Positions 8,541 to 16,153 of a stretch of 33,428 nucleotides of DNA are shown piece by piece. The stretch comes from Clostridiales bacterium (GTDB lineage Bacteria; Bacillota; Clostridia; Lachnospirales; WQUN01). How positions within the stretch are numbered: position 1 is the stretch's first letter; each line of letters starts with the position of its first letter. The notes under the pieces were generated by a model. That model saw nothing but the letters and a program-made list of their open reading frames with translations, was not told where the DNA came from and ran no database searches. The translations under genes and the position numbers were made by a program. The stretch covers positions 1-33,428 of the forward strand of contig JAITPB010000046.1 of NCBI GenBank assembly GCA_031289625.1, written 5' to 3'.

Positions 8541-9743
8541 ATGAAAGAGGCTCTGTTGATCAAATATGGAGAGATTTGTCTGCGAGGCGCCAACCGGGGC
8601 CTATTTGAACGGAGACTGCAAGACGTGATTCAGCGGCGGCTCTCCGCCTGGCACGTCCGCGTGTTCCGGGAAAACGGGCGGTTTCTCGTGGAAAGCGGCG
8701 AAGAAGCGCCGGACTGGGAACGGATTATGGCCCTGACCGTGAAAACTTTGGGCGTGATTGGCGTCAGCCCCTGCGTAAAAATAGACGATCAAAGTCTGCC
8801 GAACCTGTGCGAAACCGCGCTGGCCTATTTGCGCCTCCATGCCCCGGAGGAAGCGTTTACGTTTAAAATAGAAACAAAACGCGCGGATAAGCGGTATCCA
8901 GTGCCATCTCTGGAGGTGTCGGCGGAGATAGGCGGCTTTATCCTGGAACACATGCCGCGCGCGAAAGTGGACGTTCACAGCCCGCAGGTTCGTCTGCGCG
9001 TAGAATTGCGCAATCATGCCTATGTCTACGCCAAAACCATACAGGGCGTTGGCGGTCTGCCTTACGGTTCGTCTGGCCGGGGCGTTTTGCTCCTCTCGGG
9101 CGGCATTGACAGCCCGGTCGCCGGGTTTTTGACCGCGAAACGGGGCGTGGATTTGACTGCCGTTTATTTTCATTCGCCGCCCTATACCTCGGAGAGAGCG
9201 AAAGATAAAGCCGCCGATCTGGCGAAAGCCTTGTCGTCCTATACGGGAGCGGTTAAATTGTATGTCGTGCCTTTCACGGACATACAATTGAGGCTGCATG
9301 AAAACGTGCGGCTGGAAAAATTGACGATTCTTTTAAAGCGGGCCATGCTGCGGACAGCAGAGCGGATTGCCTTTCAGGAAAACTGCCAGTGCCTGATCAC
9401 CGGCGACAGTGTAGGGCAGGTGGCCAGCCAGACGCTTCACAGCCTGCTGGCCGTCCAATCCGCTGTCCGGCTGCCCATCCTGCGGCCGCTGGCCGGTATG
9501 GACAAACAGGAAATCATTGACTGGGCCAAAAAAATTGAGACATACGATATTTCCATACGTCCTTATGAAGATTGCTGTACCATTTTTGTGGCGGAGCATC
9601 CCGAAACAAAACCCAACGCGTCCGCGATTGAGCGCGAGGAACGGCGAGCGGGAGATCTGGAGGCACTGATCCGCGAAGCCGTGCGGCAGGCGGAAATTGT
9701 GAAGATAGGAGAGGGGAGCCATGAGCATTACCGTTGGAATTGA
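8541..9743 (+). CDS. thiI: tRNA 4-thiouridine synthase ThiI (short form)
   Basis: ThiI activates uridine 8 of tRNA with ATP for thiolation and in some organisms supplies sulfur for the thiamine thiazole. The 400-residue protein begins with the conserved MKEALLIKYGEICLRGANRG. An N-terminal ferredoxin-like plus THUMP region covers residues about 1-165, and the PP-loop ATP-binding motif LLLSGGIDSPVAG lies near residues 183-197. GDSVGQVASQT and the late cysteine segment YEDCCTIF are also typical. There is no C-terminal rhodanese domain, as in most Bacillota, where a separate cysteine desulfurase delivers sulfur. The ATG at 8541 has AAGGGG six bases upstream. An in-frame ATG at 8526 lies before that site. 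The 3' end overlaps coaW by 23 bases. Confidence 0.96.
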   Translation: MKEALLIKYGEICLRGANRGLFERRLQDVIQRRLSAWHVRVFRENGRFLVESGEEAPDWERIMALTVKTLGVIGVSPCVKIDDQSLPNLCETALAYLRLHAPEEAFTFKIETKRADKRYPVPSLEVSAEIGGFILEHMPRAKVDVHSPQVRLRVELRNHAYVYAKTIQGVGGLPYGSSGRGVLLLSGGIDSPVAGFLTAKRGVDLTAVYFHSPPYTSERAKDKAADLAKALSSYTGAVKLYVVPFTDIQLRLHENVRLEKLTILLKRAMLRTAERIAFQENCQCLITGDSVGQVASQTLHSLLAVQSAVRLPILRPLAGMDKQEIIDWAKKIETYDISIRPYEDCCTIFVAEHPETKPNASAIEREERRAGDLEALIREAVRQAEIVKIGEGSHEHYRWN

Positions 9744-10569
9744 TATCGGCGGCAGCACGACCAAAATCATCGGTATTGAAGGCGGCGAAATTCGGACGCC
9801 TATGCTGGTCAAAGCCACGGATCCCATCGCGTCCTTGTTCGGCGCGTTTGGAAAATTTATTGATTGCAACAGCTACGCTCTGTCCGAAGTGGAAAAAATT
9901 ATGGTGACTGGGGTGGGCGCGTCTTATATTCAAAAACCGATTTATGGGCTGCCTACGGCAAAGGTGGAGGAATTTCTGGCGAATGGGCTGGGCGGCCTGT
10001 TCCTATCGGAGCGCGAGGAGGCCATCATTGTCAGTATGGGTACGGGCACCGCGCTGGTGAAAGCTTCGCAAACGTCTATAGAGCACATCGGCGGCACGGG
10101 GATCGGCGGCGGTACGATCTTGGGACTCTCCAACCGCATGTTGAACATCCGGGATATCCAGCTTGTGATTCAAGCGGCGCAGGAAGGCGACCTCGCGCGT
10201 GTGGATTTGATGGTGGGGGACATCACGAAGGATATTCTGCCCAACCTGCCGCCCTACACAACCGCGTCCAATTTTGGCCGAATCAGCGATGTGGCGACAA
10301 GCGGGGATATCGCGCTGGGCATCATCAACATGGTTCTGCAAGCCGTCGGCACAACGGCGATCTTCGCGACACGCGGCACGGACATGCACGAGATCGTACT
10401 CATCGGCAACCTGACCACCATGCCGCAATGCGCGAAGATCTTTGAAGGGCTCACGAATCTGTTTTCCATCCGTTTTATTATCCCTCAAAACGCGGAATAC
10501 GGCACGGCGGTCGGCGCGGCGCTGGCCTTCACAAAAGGGTGGAAGATTCAAGATATTGCCAAGGTTTAA
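9721..10569 (+). CDS. coaW: Type II pantothenate kinase
   Basis: This 282-residue ASKHA-fold kinase is assigned to phosphorylation of pantothenate, the first step of coenzyme A synthesis. The phosphate-binding loop GIDIGGSTTKIIG is at residues 6-18. MVTGVGASYI, VSMGTGTALV and the glycine-rich GGTGIGGGTILGLS follow, and IVLIGNLTTMP lies near the C-terminus. The ATG at 9721 is preceded by a GGAGAGGGGAG stretch inside the end of thiI, so translation is probably coupled. CoA supply would suit the acyl-CoA-linked activase upstream, but that link is only inference. Confidence 0.9.
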   Translation: MSITVGIDIGGSTTKIIGIEGGEIRTPMLVKATDPIASLFGAFGKFIDCNSYALSEVEKIMVTGVGASYIQKPIYGLPTAKVEEFLANGLGGLFLSEREEAIIVSMGTGTALVKASQTSIEHIGGTGIGGGTILGLSNRMLNIRDIQLVIQAAQEGDLARVDLMVGDITKDILPNLPPYTTASNFGRISDVATSGDIALGIINMVLQAVGTTAIFATRGTDMHEIVLIGNLTTMPQCAKIFEGLTNLFSIRFIIPQNAEYGTAVGAALAFTKGWKIQDIAKV

Positions 10570-11936
10570 GGGAGGAGGTCAAGAGGCTTCTGGAAATATT
10601 ATCGCAAATATCAGACAGTATAACCGCTTATTTGAATCAGCCGGACGCCGGCGCGGCCGCCTTTGGCGTTTTCTTGGGTTTGTGCGTATTGACAGCCGTC
10701 TTGCGGATTGTGCTGTGCGTCGGCCTGCAAACGCAGTACGCGCTGTTCAGGCTCAACGCGAAAAGCGTGACTTCCAAAGCGGATTTAGAAAAAATCAGAT
10801 TCGGGATGCTCAAAAACATCATTGCCGACTACATCCGGACGGCTGAACGAAATGTCGCGGGCGTTCATCTGGACGCCATCACACACAAATATCTGCTGAA
10901 GCTCTCCTTCATAGGCTGGAGCTTTGATAGCATGGAACGGTTTATCACGGGTTTTGAGTTGATGCTGCCCGTGGCCGGGCTGGCCATGGCGCTGATCGTA
11001 GAAACTTTGCGGACGCCCTTCGGCGTGACCGCGGCGGGCGCTTTTTTGCTGCTTCGTATTTTGGCGGCTGTGTTTGATTTTCAACTGGCGCGGGAAAAAT
11101 TGGCCGCGGAAATCGTAGAGTATGTGGAGCGGGAAATTGGACAATATTACAACAGCGATTTCGGCGCCGCGCTGAAGCAGTTCACGGTGAATGTCGCGGG
11201 GGCTCTTTCGAAACAGGCGGAGTCGCTGCGGGATGTAATCCAAAAACTGGAAAGCAATTTGTCCGGCGCCGTCGGCTTAATCTTAAAAGAAATGTCGTCG
11301 GAACTGGCTGGGGTCAGCGGCGCGCTGCACAAGCCTCTGCAAGCCTGGAGCGAGGCGATCACATCCGCGATTGCGGACACGGCGGGGGTGCAGCAAAAAA
11401 GCGCGGAGTCGCTGCGGCTCATGGACGGCGCCGTCACACGGCTCAAAAGCGCGTCGGAAGCCCTCGAAGTTTCTTTGAAAAATCACACGGCGAAACTGGC
11501 CGGGCTGTTTGATGGATTTGGCGCCAATACGGAAAAATTGGCGGACGCGGGACAGGCGCTGCGGCAAAGCACCGAAAACGCGCAAAACCGTTACGGCGTG
11601 ATCGATGAACAGGTGCAATACATAAAAAAGAATCAAGCTTTATTGGAGAAAGCGGTCGTCCGCTATGAGCAGAGCCTGGAAGGGCTGACGCTGAAAATGG
11701 GAGACGGGTTCGGCGGGATTCTGGAATTTCACATACAAAAATCCTATCAGGCGCTCAACGAAAATCTGCAAAATAACATCGGCAAAATTACCGCGGCCAA
11801 TCAGGATCTGATTCAGCGGCTGCAAGCGCTTTTTGAACAGATCATAGAGCAGAGCCGCGTTGAAACCAGCGCCATTGTCCATCTGAACGATCAAATGAGC
11901 CTGCAGTTCGATGAGCTGGCCAACAAAATGCTGTGA
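10539..11936 (+). CDS. Membrane protein with three TM helices and a long coiled-coil tail
   Basis: I do not recognise a named family. With the GTG at 10539 the protein has 465 residues and hydrophobic segments at about 41-64, 136-157 and 160-180, followed by a roughly 280-residue helical, Ala/Gln/Leu-rich coiled-coil tail with no Cys or nucleotide-binding motif. The plan recalls MotA/TolQ/ExbB-type channel proteins with extended tails, including ZorA, but their conserved pore motifs are not evident. GTG 10539 has no good ribosome binding site. A near-perfect GGGAGGAGGT (10570-10579) instead points to about 10587-10592, where the only candidate is CTG at 10590 (448 residues). The gene overlaps or abuts coaW upstream and nearly touches the next gene. 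Confidence 0.7.
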   Translation: MEDSRYCQGLREEVKRLLEILSQISDSITAYLNQPDAGAAAFGVFLGLCVLTAVLRIVLCVGLQTQYALFRLNAKSVTSKADLEKIRFGMLKNIIADYIRTAERNVAGVHLDAITHKYLLKLSFIGWSFDSMERFITGFELMLPVAGLAMALIVETLRTPFGVTAAGAFLLLRILAAVFDFQLAREKLAAEIVEYVEREIGQYYNSDFGAALKQFTVNVAGALSKQAESLRDVIQKLESNLSGAVGLILKEMSSELAGVSGALHKPLQAWSEAITSAIADTAGVQQKSAESLRLMDGAVTRLKSASEALEVSLKNHTAKLAGLFDGFGANTEKLADAGQALRQSTENAQNRYGVIDEQVQYIKKNQALLEKAVVRYEQSLEGLTLKMGDGFGGILEFHIQKSYQALNENLQNNIGKITAANQDLIQRLQALFEQIIEQSRVETSAIVHLNDQMSLQFDELANKML

Positions 11937-11950
11937 ATACAAGAGGCGCC

Positions 11951-13147
11951 ATGATGGAATTACGAGAACAGTTTGAATATCCCTTGCCCGTCCTGACTGT
12001 CAGCACGGAAAAAATTCAATTGGAAGCTTCCCAGGCCACGGAAGGCGGTTTTGTCGTCAAAAACACGGGCGGCGGCCTTTTGTCCGGGCAAGTTTTCGTG
12101 ATCAGGCCCTGCCTGGAATTTTCCCCCCAGCGATTTGAGGCGAATGAAGTGAAAGTCGTCTATCGCGCCGCGCCGGATCTCGAATTGGCGGAGGATGAAT
12201 TTGTATCCGAAGCGGTGATCCTGTCCAACGGCGGGGAAAAGCGGCTGCCCGTCTCCATCACTTTCCGATCGAAAAGCCTCCTGGCCAAAGATAAAACTGT
12301 CATTGACAATCTTCAGGATTTTGCCGCTTACGCACAGAGACTTTCTCCCTTGACTGCGGGAAATTCCGGCGGCGTTTCCCCGGCGGCGGAACTGATGAGA
12401 ACCACCGCTTTTCGGGCCATGCTTTCGCGGTGTCATTTCATGTTTATGGAAGCCTATGAAAACCTGCTGAAAGATCAGGACAGAAACAGAGCGCTCGAAT
12501 CTTTTTTGATCCTGTCCGGTTTCAAAAAACCACTGAAACTGACTGTCATGAAGCGCGATTTTATATTTAAAGTGAAATCGGCGCAAAGGGATCTGATGTA
12601 CGCCCAAATCCCTGTGCGAAAAGAAGGCTGGGGTTATCTGGAAGATAGCGTCTGTCTGAAAGGCGGAGCGCCTTGGCTGAAAATATTGACCTCTTTGTCC
12701 CAGGCGCTCAAAGGGGCGGAGCAGGGCGCGATCGCGTTTTCCATCGATCCCGCGTTGCTGCCCGCGCGTTGCAATACGGCAAAAATTCTCGTCACAGATG
12801 ATCCGGAGAATCACGCGGCGGTGACGGTTGTCCGGGAACCGGCCATAAAAGTCCGGGCTTCCAAAGAAGTGTACGGCGTGGAAGAAGAGGGAAAGCTCTG
12901 CCTGGAAAATCAGAGCGGCGAGGATTTACTGGTGGAAATTCAATCGTCTGAAAAATTTGTGCGCTTTGAGGCGAAAAAATATATCATTGCGGAATATGCC
13001 GAGATTCCTTTTACGATCAAAATGGCCGCCATGCAAAGCCTGTCTTTACGAAATTTACGAAAACAGCCGCCTCTGCCGGCGATCATTGAGGCGCGGGCCA
13101 AGGGAATGACTCGGCGGGTCAAAATCTATGTGGGGGCGTGGCTGTGA
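11951..13147 (+). CDS. Beta-rich protein resembling the N-terminal part of DUF5717
   Basis: This 398-residue protein has no signal peptide and no membrane helix. It opens with a segment (REQFEYPLPVLTVSTEKIQL) like the start of DUF5717 proteins as I remember them, followed by alternating beta-strand patterns suggesting two or more immunoglobulin-like sandwiches. A helical stretch lies at about residues 125-190. The assignment to DUF5717 is from memory and uncertain. ATG 11951 has AAGAGG four bases upstream and ATG 11954 seven bases. A GTG at 11933 overlaps the previous stop. The stop overlaps the next start in a GTGA, so the two are translationally coupled and may act as the halves of one protein. 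Confidence 0.6.
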   Translation: MMELREQFEYPLPVLTVSTEKIQLEASQATEGGFVVKNTGGGLLSGQVFVIRPCLEFSPQRFEANEVKVVYRAAPDLELAEDEFVSEAVILSNGGEKRLPVSITFRSKSLLAKDKTVIDNLQDFAAYAQRLSPLTAGNSGGVSPAAELMRTTAFRAMLSRCHFMFMEAYENLLKDQDRNRALESFLILSGFKKPLKLTVMKRDFIFKVKSAQRDLMYAQIPVRKEGWGYLEDSVCLKGGAPWLKILTSLSQALKGAEQGAIAFSIDPALLPARCNTAKILVTDDPENHAAVTVVREPAIKVRASKEVYGVEEEGKLCLENQSGEDLLVEIQSSEKFVRFEAKKYIIAEYAEIPFTIKMAAMQSLSLRNLRKQPPLPAIIEARAKGMTRRVKIYVGAWL

Positions 13148-15957
13148 ACGCCGAAATAAGCGAAGCCCGCTTCCAGCGCAAACCGGCCACAGCCCGCGCC
13201 ATCGCGCTGGCGATGGATTATTGGCGGGCGAGCCGGGAGGCGGATGAGAAGCAGGCCATTCTGATGAAGCAGCGCGCCTATTACACGCTGATTTCCACGA
13301 AAACGCGTCAGGGCGGCCAGCCGGATCTTTTGCTGGCTATCGCCTTTATCCATCTGGAATTGGGCAGCGAGGATTTGGCCGATGAAATGATTCGCCCATT
13401 ATCCGCCGTAAAAAGCAGCCTGAAAAATCATTATTCTCAAGCTTACGCCATAACCCTTTTTCTCACCGGCTTGCTGGACATCGCGCGCCAAAAAAAGAGA
13501 GGCGCGCGTAAAATCATTCGTTTGCTGGGCGAATACGCTGCGGAATGCGCGTGGCTGCCTTCTCTTTTGATTGGCGTTCTCACACTCAAAATGGAAGACG
13601 CGCCGGGCGCACTGGGGTATTTTGAAAAAAGCTTCGCCTTGGGCTGCCGCGGCGCGTTTTTTTATTCATATCTGGCAGAATGCGTGGGCAAATTCCTCCA
13701 GTCATCTAATCAGCCGGACAGCCGATCGGCTGTTCAGCCGATTGGACGCTTAGACGATACGCTCGTCCAATACCTGACGCGCTGGGCCTTAACGCATGGG
13801 CACGATCTGCACAGTTACGCGGAACAGATCGCCGAGTGGCTCCCGCTGCATTTTTTTCAGGCCGCGCTGTGGCGGGATTGGTTCTACCGTTTGTATCCGA
13901 GCGGCAAGGCTCTGGTTAAGATATGCGCTTTTTTCATGCGAGGCATGAATTATTCCAAAGCGGCGTATGCCTATTATCTGGAAGCGGAATCCAAGCGTAT
14001 GCAAATTCCGGATCTCGTGCATTTTATTGTCAAAACAGCCAGCCGTCTGCGCGCGGACAAAATTAGCTGGAATGTCATGGATTTATTTTTGCGCGGCGCA
14101 GAGGGAACCGGGGATGTGTCCCTGACCGCTTACGCGTATCACATGATTTTGACGTCCGCGCCTTTGAAAAAACTGATCGAGGGCCGCCAAAACGCCGTTC
14201 TGCAGTTCAGCATGTACGCTTTGGAAAACGGCCTCAAGGGCAACGCTTTTCACAGCATATACCGTTATTTTTTGACTGTTGGCGCTGAAATCAAAATGAG
14301 CCGCCAGCATATGCAAATGGCGGAAGAAATTCTGCGGCCCGTTCTGTTCACGTCGGAAATCCGCGTTCAAAACCCCGCGGTCAAGATCATTTACGTTATG
14401 GAGCAAGAAAAGAAAGATATGAGCGTCTATTCCTGCGTGGAAGGCGCGGCCAGAATCGAAACCATTGACGAAACGTTTTCCTGCTTCTGCCTGACGGAAG
14501 AGGGGCGCGTGCTGTATCAGGAACCGTATGCCGTGACACGGCTGGTAGAAAACGCCGATATGCGGCTGTATGAATATTTTTTTGCGCGCGGCGCGCGCGG
14601 CTTTACGCTTTTGGCCGCGCTGGCCAAAGCCCTCATGGCCGCGGGCCAGCCGAAAGAAGAATCCGCCGCTGTTTTGGAAGCGCTGCTGGAGCATTCGGAA
14701 ATCTCCGCGCCGTTCGCCGCACGGGCGCGGGCGGTTCTGGGGCGCATCATGTACGACGCGGCGCGGTATGACAAAGCGCTGCAATATTACAGCGAAGCGG
14801 ATGAAAACGAGCTGGAGGACAGGTACATTGAGCAGATGCTCACAGTTTTTCTCAACGCGCGGGAATGGGATCGCGCCGCGCGGCTGATCGGAAAAATGGA
14901 AAAAAAACCGCGCCGCCTGTCGGACAAAGCGCTGTTCGGCGCGATCAAACAATTGTCACGGTTTGAAAAATATCATGAGATCATCGCAAGCCCCGCATAC
15001 GAACTGCTGATAAAATCCTGGTATGACAGAAAGTTGCTTTCCCTGACGCTGACCCATTTCAAAGGCGGGCAGGAGGACTGGCGGGTTCTGAACCGCGCGT
15101 TGGCCTCTATTTCGGTGGTGGATCAAAACCTGGACGAGATCATCCTGCGCAACGATATTTGGATGCATCAAATGAACGATACCGCGCAGAGAATTTTTGT
15201 CCGGATGGCGGCCCGGCCAGAACCTGGCCCGCAGTCAGCGCCTGGCCCGCAGCCAGCGCCTGGCCCGCAGCCAGCGCCTGGTTCGCAGCCAGAAAGCGCC
15301 AATCTAATAGAGGAGTTCGCCTATTTTTGCGTTTACGAAATGCTCTTAAACGGCTTTAAGCCTTTATATGAAACGCTGATTGTTTTGGAAAAAATGTACG
15401 GGAAAAACCGCGATCCATATTTGGCTTACGCTTTGAGCCACGTATACTTAAACCATGCGGTTCAAACGGCGGTTTCGGATCAAATTTTGGCGGAGGCCTG
15501 CGATCTGCAGCGAAAAAATGGCGTCCTCTTTCCGGTTTTTAAACTGCACAGGGACAGGTTAAAGCCCTGCCCGTACCGGGAAAAAAATCAGCCTTTTCAA
15601 TACAGAAGCCTGCCGGGCAAAGAGATATGGCTCTGCTACCGCACTGCGGAAGACAAAGAAGTTCACCGGCGCAAAATGAAATATCTTCGGTTTGGGCTGT
15701 ATACCATCAACTTGCCCATGTTTTATGGGGAGACGCTGGTGTATTATTTCAGTGAGGAATCGTCCGGCGGCAGTGTCGCCACAAAAGAGCGGAGCGTCCG
15801 GGAGACGGGCGTGTATCTCGGCGGCGCGCCGGAAGATCCCTATACGATGCTCAATAATGCCGTGATGTATGAGCAAATGTTTAAAACCGATCAGGCGGAA
15901 TCCATGATTGCCGCTTACCTGCGGGAACCCAGAAGCGCCAACGCGAAACCGCTTTAG
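13144..15957 (+). CDS. Large TPR-like helical repeat protein, resembles the C-terminal part of DUF5717
   Basis: This 937-residue protein is mainly alpha-helical with repeated paired-helix patterns of the TPR type (for example AAVLEALLEHSEISAPFAAR and YDKALQYYSEADENELEDRY). It has no signal peptide. The last 130 residues look beta-rich and contain LPMFYGETLVYYFSEE, which resembles the C-terminal domain of DUF5717 proteins as I recall them. A Pro/Gln linker of four hexapeptide units lies near residue 700. GTG 13144 has GGGGG seven bases upstream and overlaps the previous stop as GTGA. GTG 13138 is too close to that site. The context suggests a scaffold partner of the coiled-coil membrane protein and the beta-rich protein. 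Confidence 0.6.
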   Translation: MNAEISEARFQRKPATARAIALAMDYWRASREADEKQAILMKQRAYYTLISTKTRQGGQPDLLLAIAFIHLELGSEDLADEMIRPLSAVKSSLKNHYSQAYAITLFLTGLLDIARQKKRGARKIIRLLGEYAAECAWLPSLLIGVLTLKMEDAPGALGYFEKSFALGCRGAFFYSYLAECVGKFLQSSNQPDSRSAVQPIGRLDDTLVQYLTRWALTHGHDLHSYAEQIAEWLPLHFFQAALWRDWFYRLYPSGKALVKICAFFMRGMNYSKAAYAYYLEAESKRMQIPDLVHFIVKTASRLRADKISWNVMDLFLRGAEGTGDVSLTAYAYHMILTSAPLKKLIEGRQNAVLQFSMYALENGLKGNAFHSIYRYFLTVGAEIKMSRQHMQMAEEILRPVLFTSEIRVQNPAVKIIYVMEQEKKDMSVYSCVEGAARIETIDETFSCFCLTEEGRVLYQEPYAVTRLVENADMRLYEYFFARGARGFTLLAALAKALMAAGQPKEESAAVLEALLEHSEISAPFAARARAVLGRIMYDAARYDKALQYYSEADENELEDRYIEQMLTVFLNAREWDRAARLIGKMEKKPRRLSDKALFGAIKQLSRFEKYHEIIASPAYELLIKSWYDRKLLSLTLTHFKGGQEDWRVLNRALASISVVDQNLDEIILRNDIWMHQMNDTAQRIFVRMAARPEPGPQSAPGPQPAPGPQPAPGSQPESANLIEEFAYFCVYEMLLNGFKPLYETLIVLEKMYGKNRDPYLAYALSHVYLNHAVQTAVSDQILAEACDLQRKNGVLFPVFKLHRDRLKPCPYREKNQPFQYRSLPGKEIWLCYRTAEDKEVHRRKMKYLRFGLYTINLPMFYGETLVYYFSEESSGGSVATKERSVRETGVYLGGAPEDPYTMLNNAVMYEQMFKTDQAESMIAAYLREPRSANAKPL
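13708..13743. repeat. 36-bp imperfect palindrome inside the TPR gene
   Basis: The 18-base halves match at 15 positions and the central ACAGCCGATCGGCTGT is a perfect 16-base palindrome. It encodes a Ser/Gln/Pro-rich stretch (QPDSRSAVQPIG) between helical repeats and reads like an in-frame insertion. Confidence 0.55.
15223..15294 (+). repeat. Four tandem 18-bp repeats encoding a Pro/Gln linker
   Basis: The units start at 15223, 15241, 15259 and 15277 and encode variants of PGPQPA. The middle units are almost identical and the last has diverged (PGSQPE). They form a flexible linker within the TPR protein and could vary in copy number by slippage. Confidence 0.85.
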
Positions 15958-15995
15958 TGATATCTGATTCTGACTGCGTCGCGCACATAAAAAAA

Positions 15996-16047
15996 GATAC
16001 GATAGAAAGCCCCTGCGCATTACCGCGCCGGGGCTTTCTATCGTATC
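15996..16047. terminator. 18-bp perfect hairpin, T-run only on the minus strand
   Basis: The arms 15996-16013 and 16030-16047 are perfectly complementary over 18 bases, with an extra GCGC pair inside the loop. On the plus strand an A-run precedes the hairpin and no T-run follows directly. On the minus strand seven Ts follow. It lies 38 bases after the TPR gene and so may work in both directions or mainly block antisense transcription. Confidence 0.65.
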
Positions 16048-16115
16048 TGCGGCAATCCAGTCGATTTGTTTTATTTTTCCAAAAATTTTGTATTTCGCGA
16101 AGCGCGGCGCGGCGT

Positions 16116-16121
16116 TATAAT
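16116..16121 (+). promoter_or_regulatory. Perfect -10 box ahead of the endoQ-uvrD gene
   Basis: A TATAAT lies 33 bases upstream of the ATG, in a short AT-rich stretch directly after a GC-rich run. No good -35 is visible at the usual spacing, where TTTCGC is found, so an activator or weak promoter is possible. Confidence 0.45.
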
Positions 16122-16153
16122 ATCTTTATCTTTATATAGGAAGAGGCGGCTGT

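Noticed and set aside
12726..12740. GCGATCGC octamers here and near 22607, reminiscent of the cyanobacterial HIP1 motif.
   Set aside because: Only a few copies were seen, all in coding sequence, consistent with chance in a GC-rich genome.
11960..12814. 284-codon open frame on the minus strand.
   Set aside because: Shadow of the beta-rich gene. No start signal and a composition typical of antisense frames.
14083..14952. 289-codon open frame on the minus strand.
   Set aside because: It lies wholly antisense to the TPR gene, is rich in Arg/His/Phe as expected for a shadow frame, and has no ribosome binding site or family resemblance.
15957..16139. 60-codon plus-strand frame after the TPR gene.
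   Set aside because: It runs through the hairpin and the -10 box ahead of the endoQ-uvrD gene and has no credible ribosome binding site.
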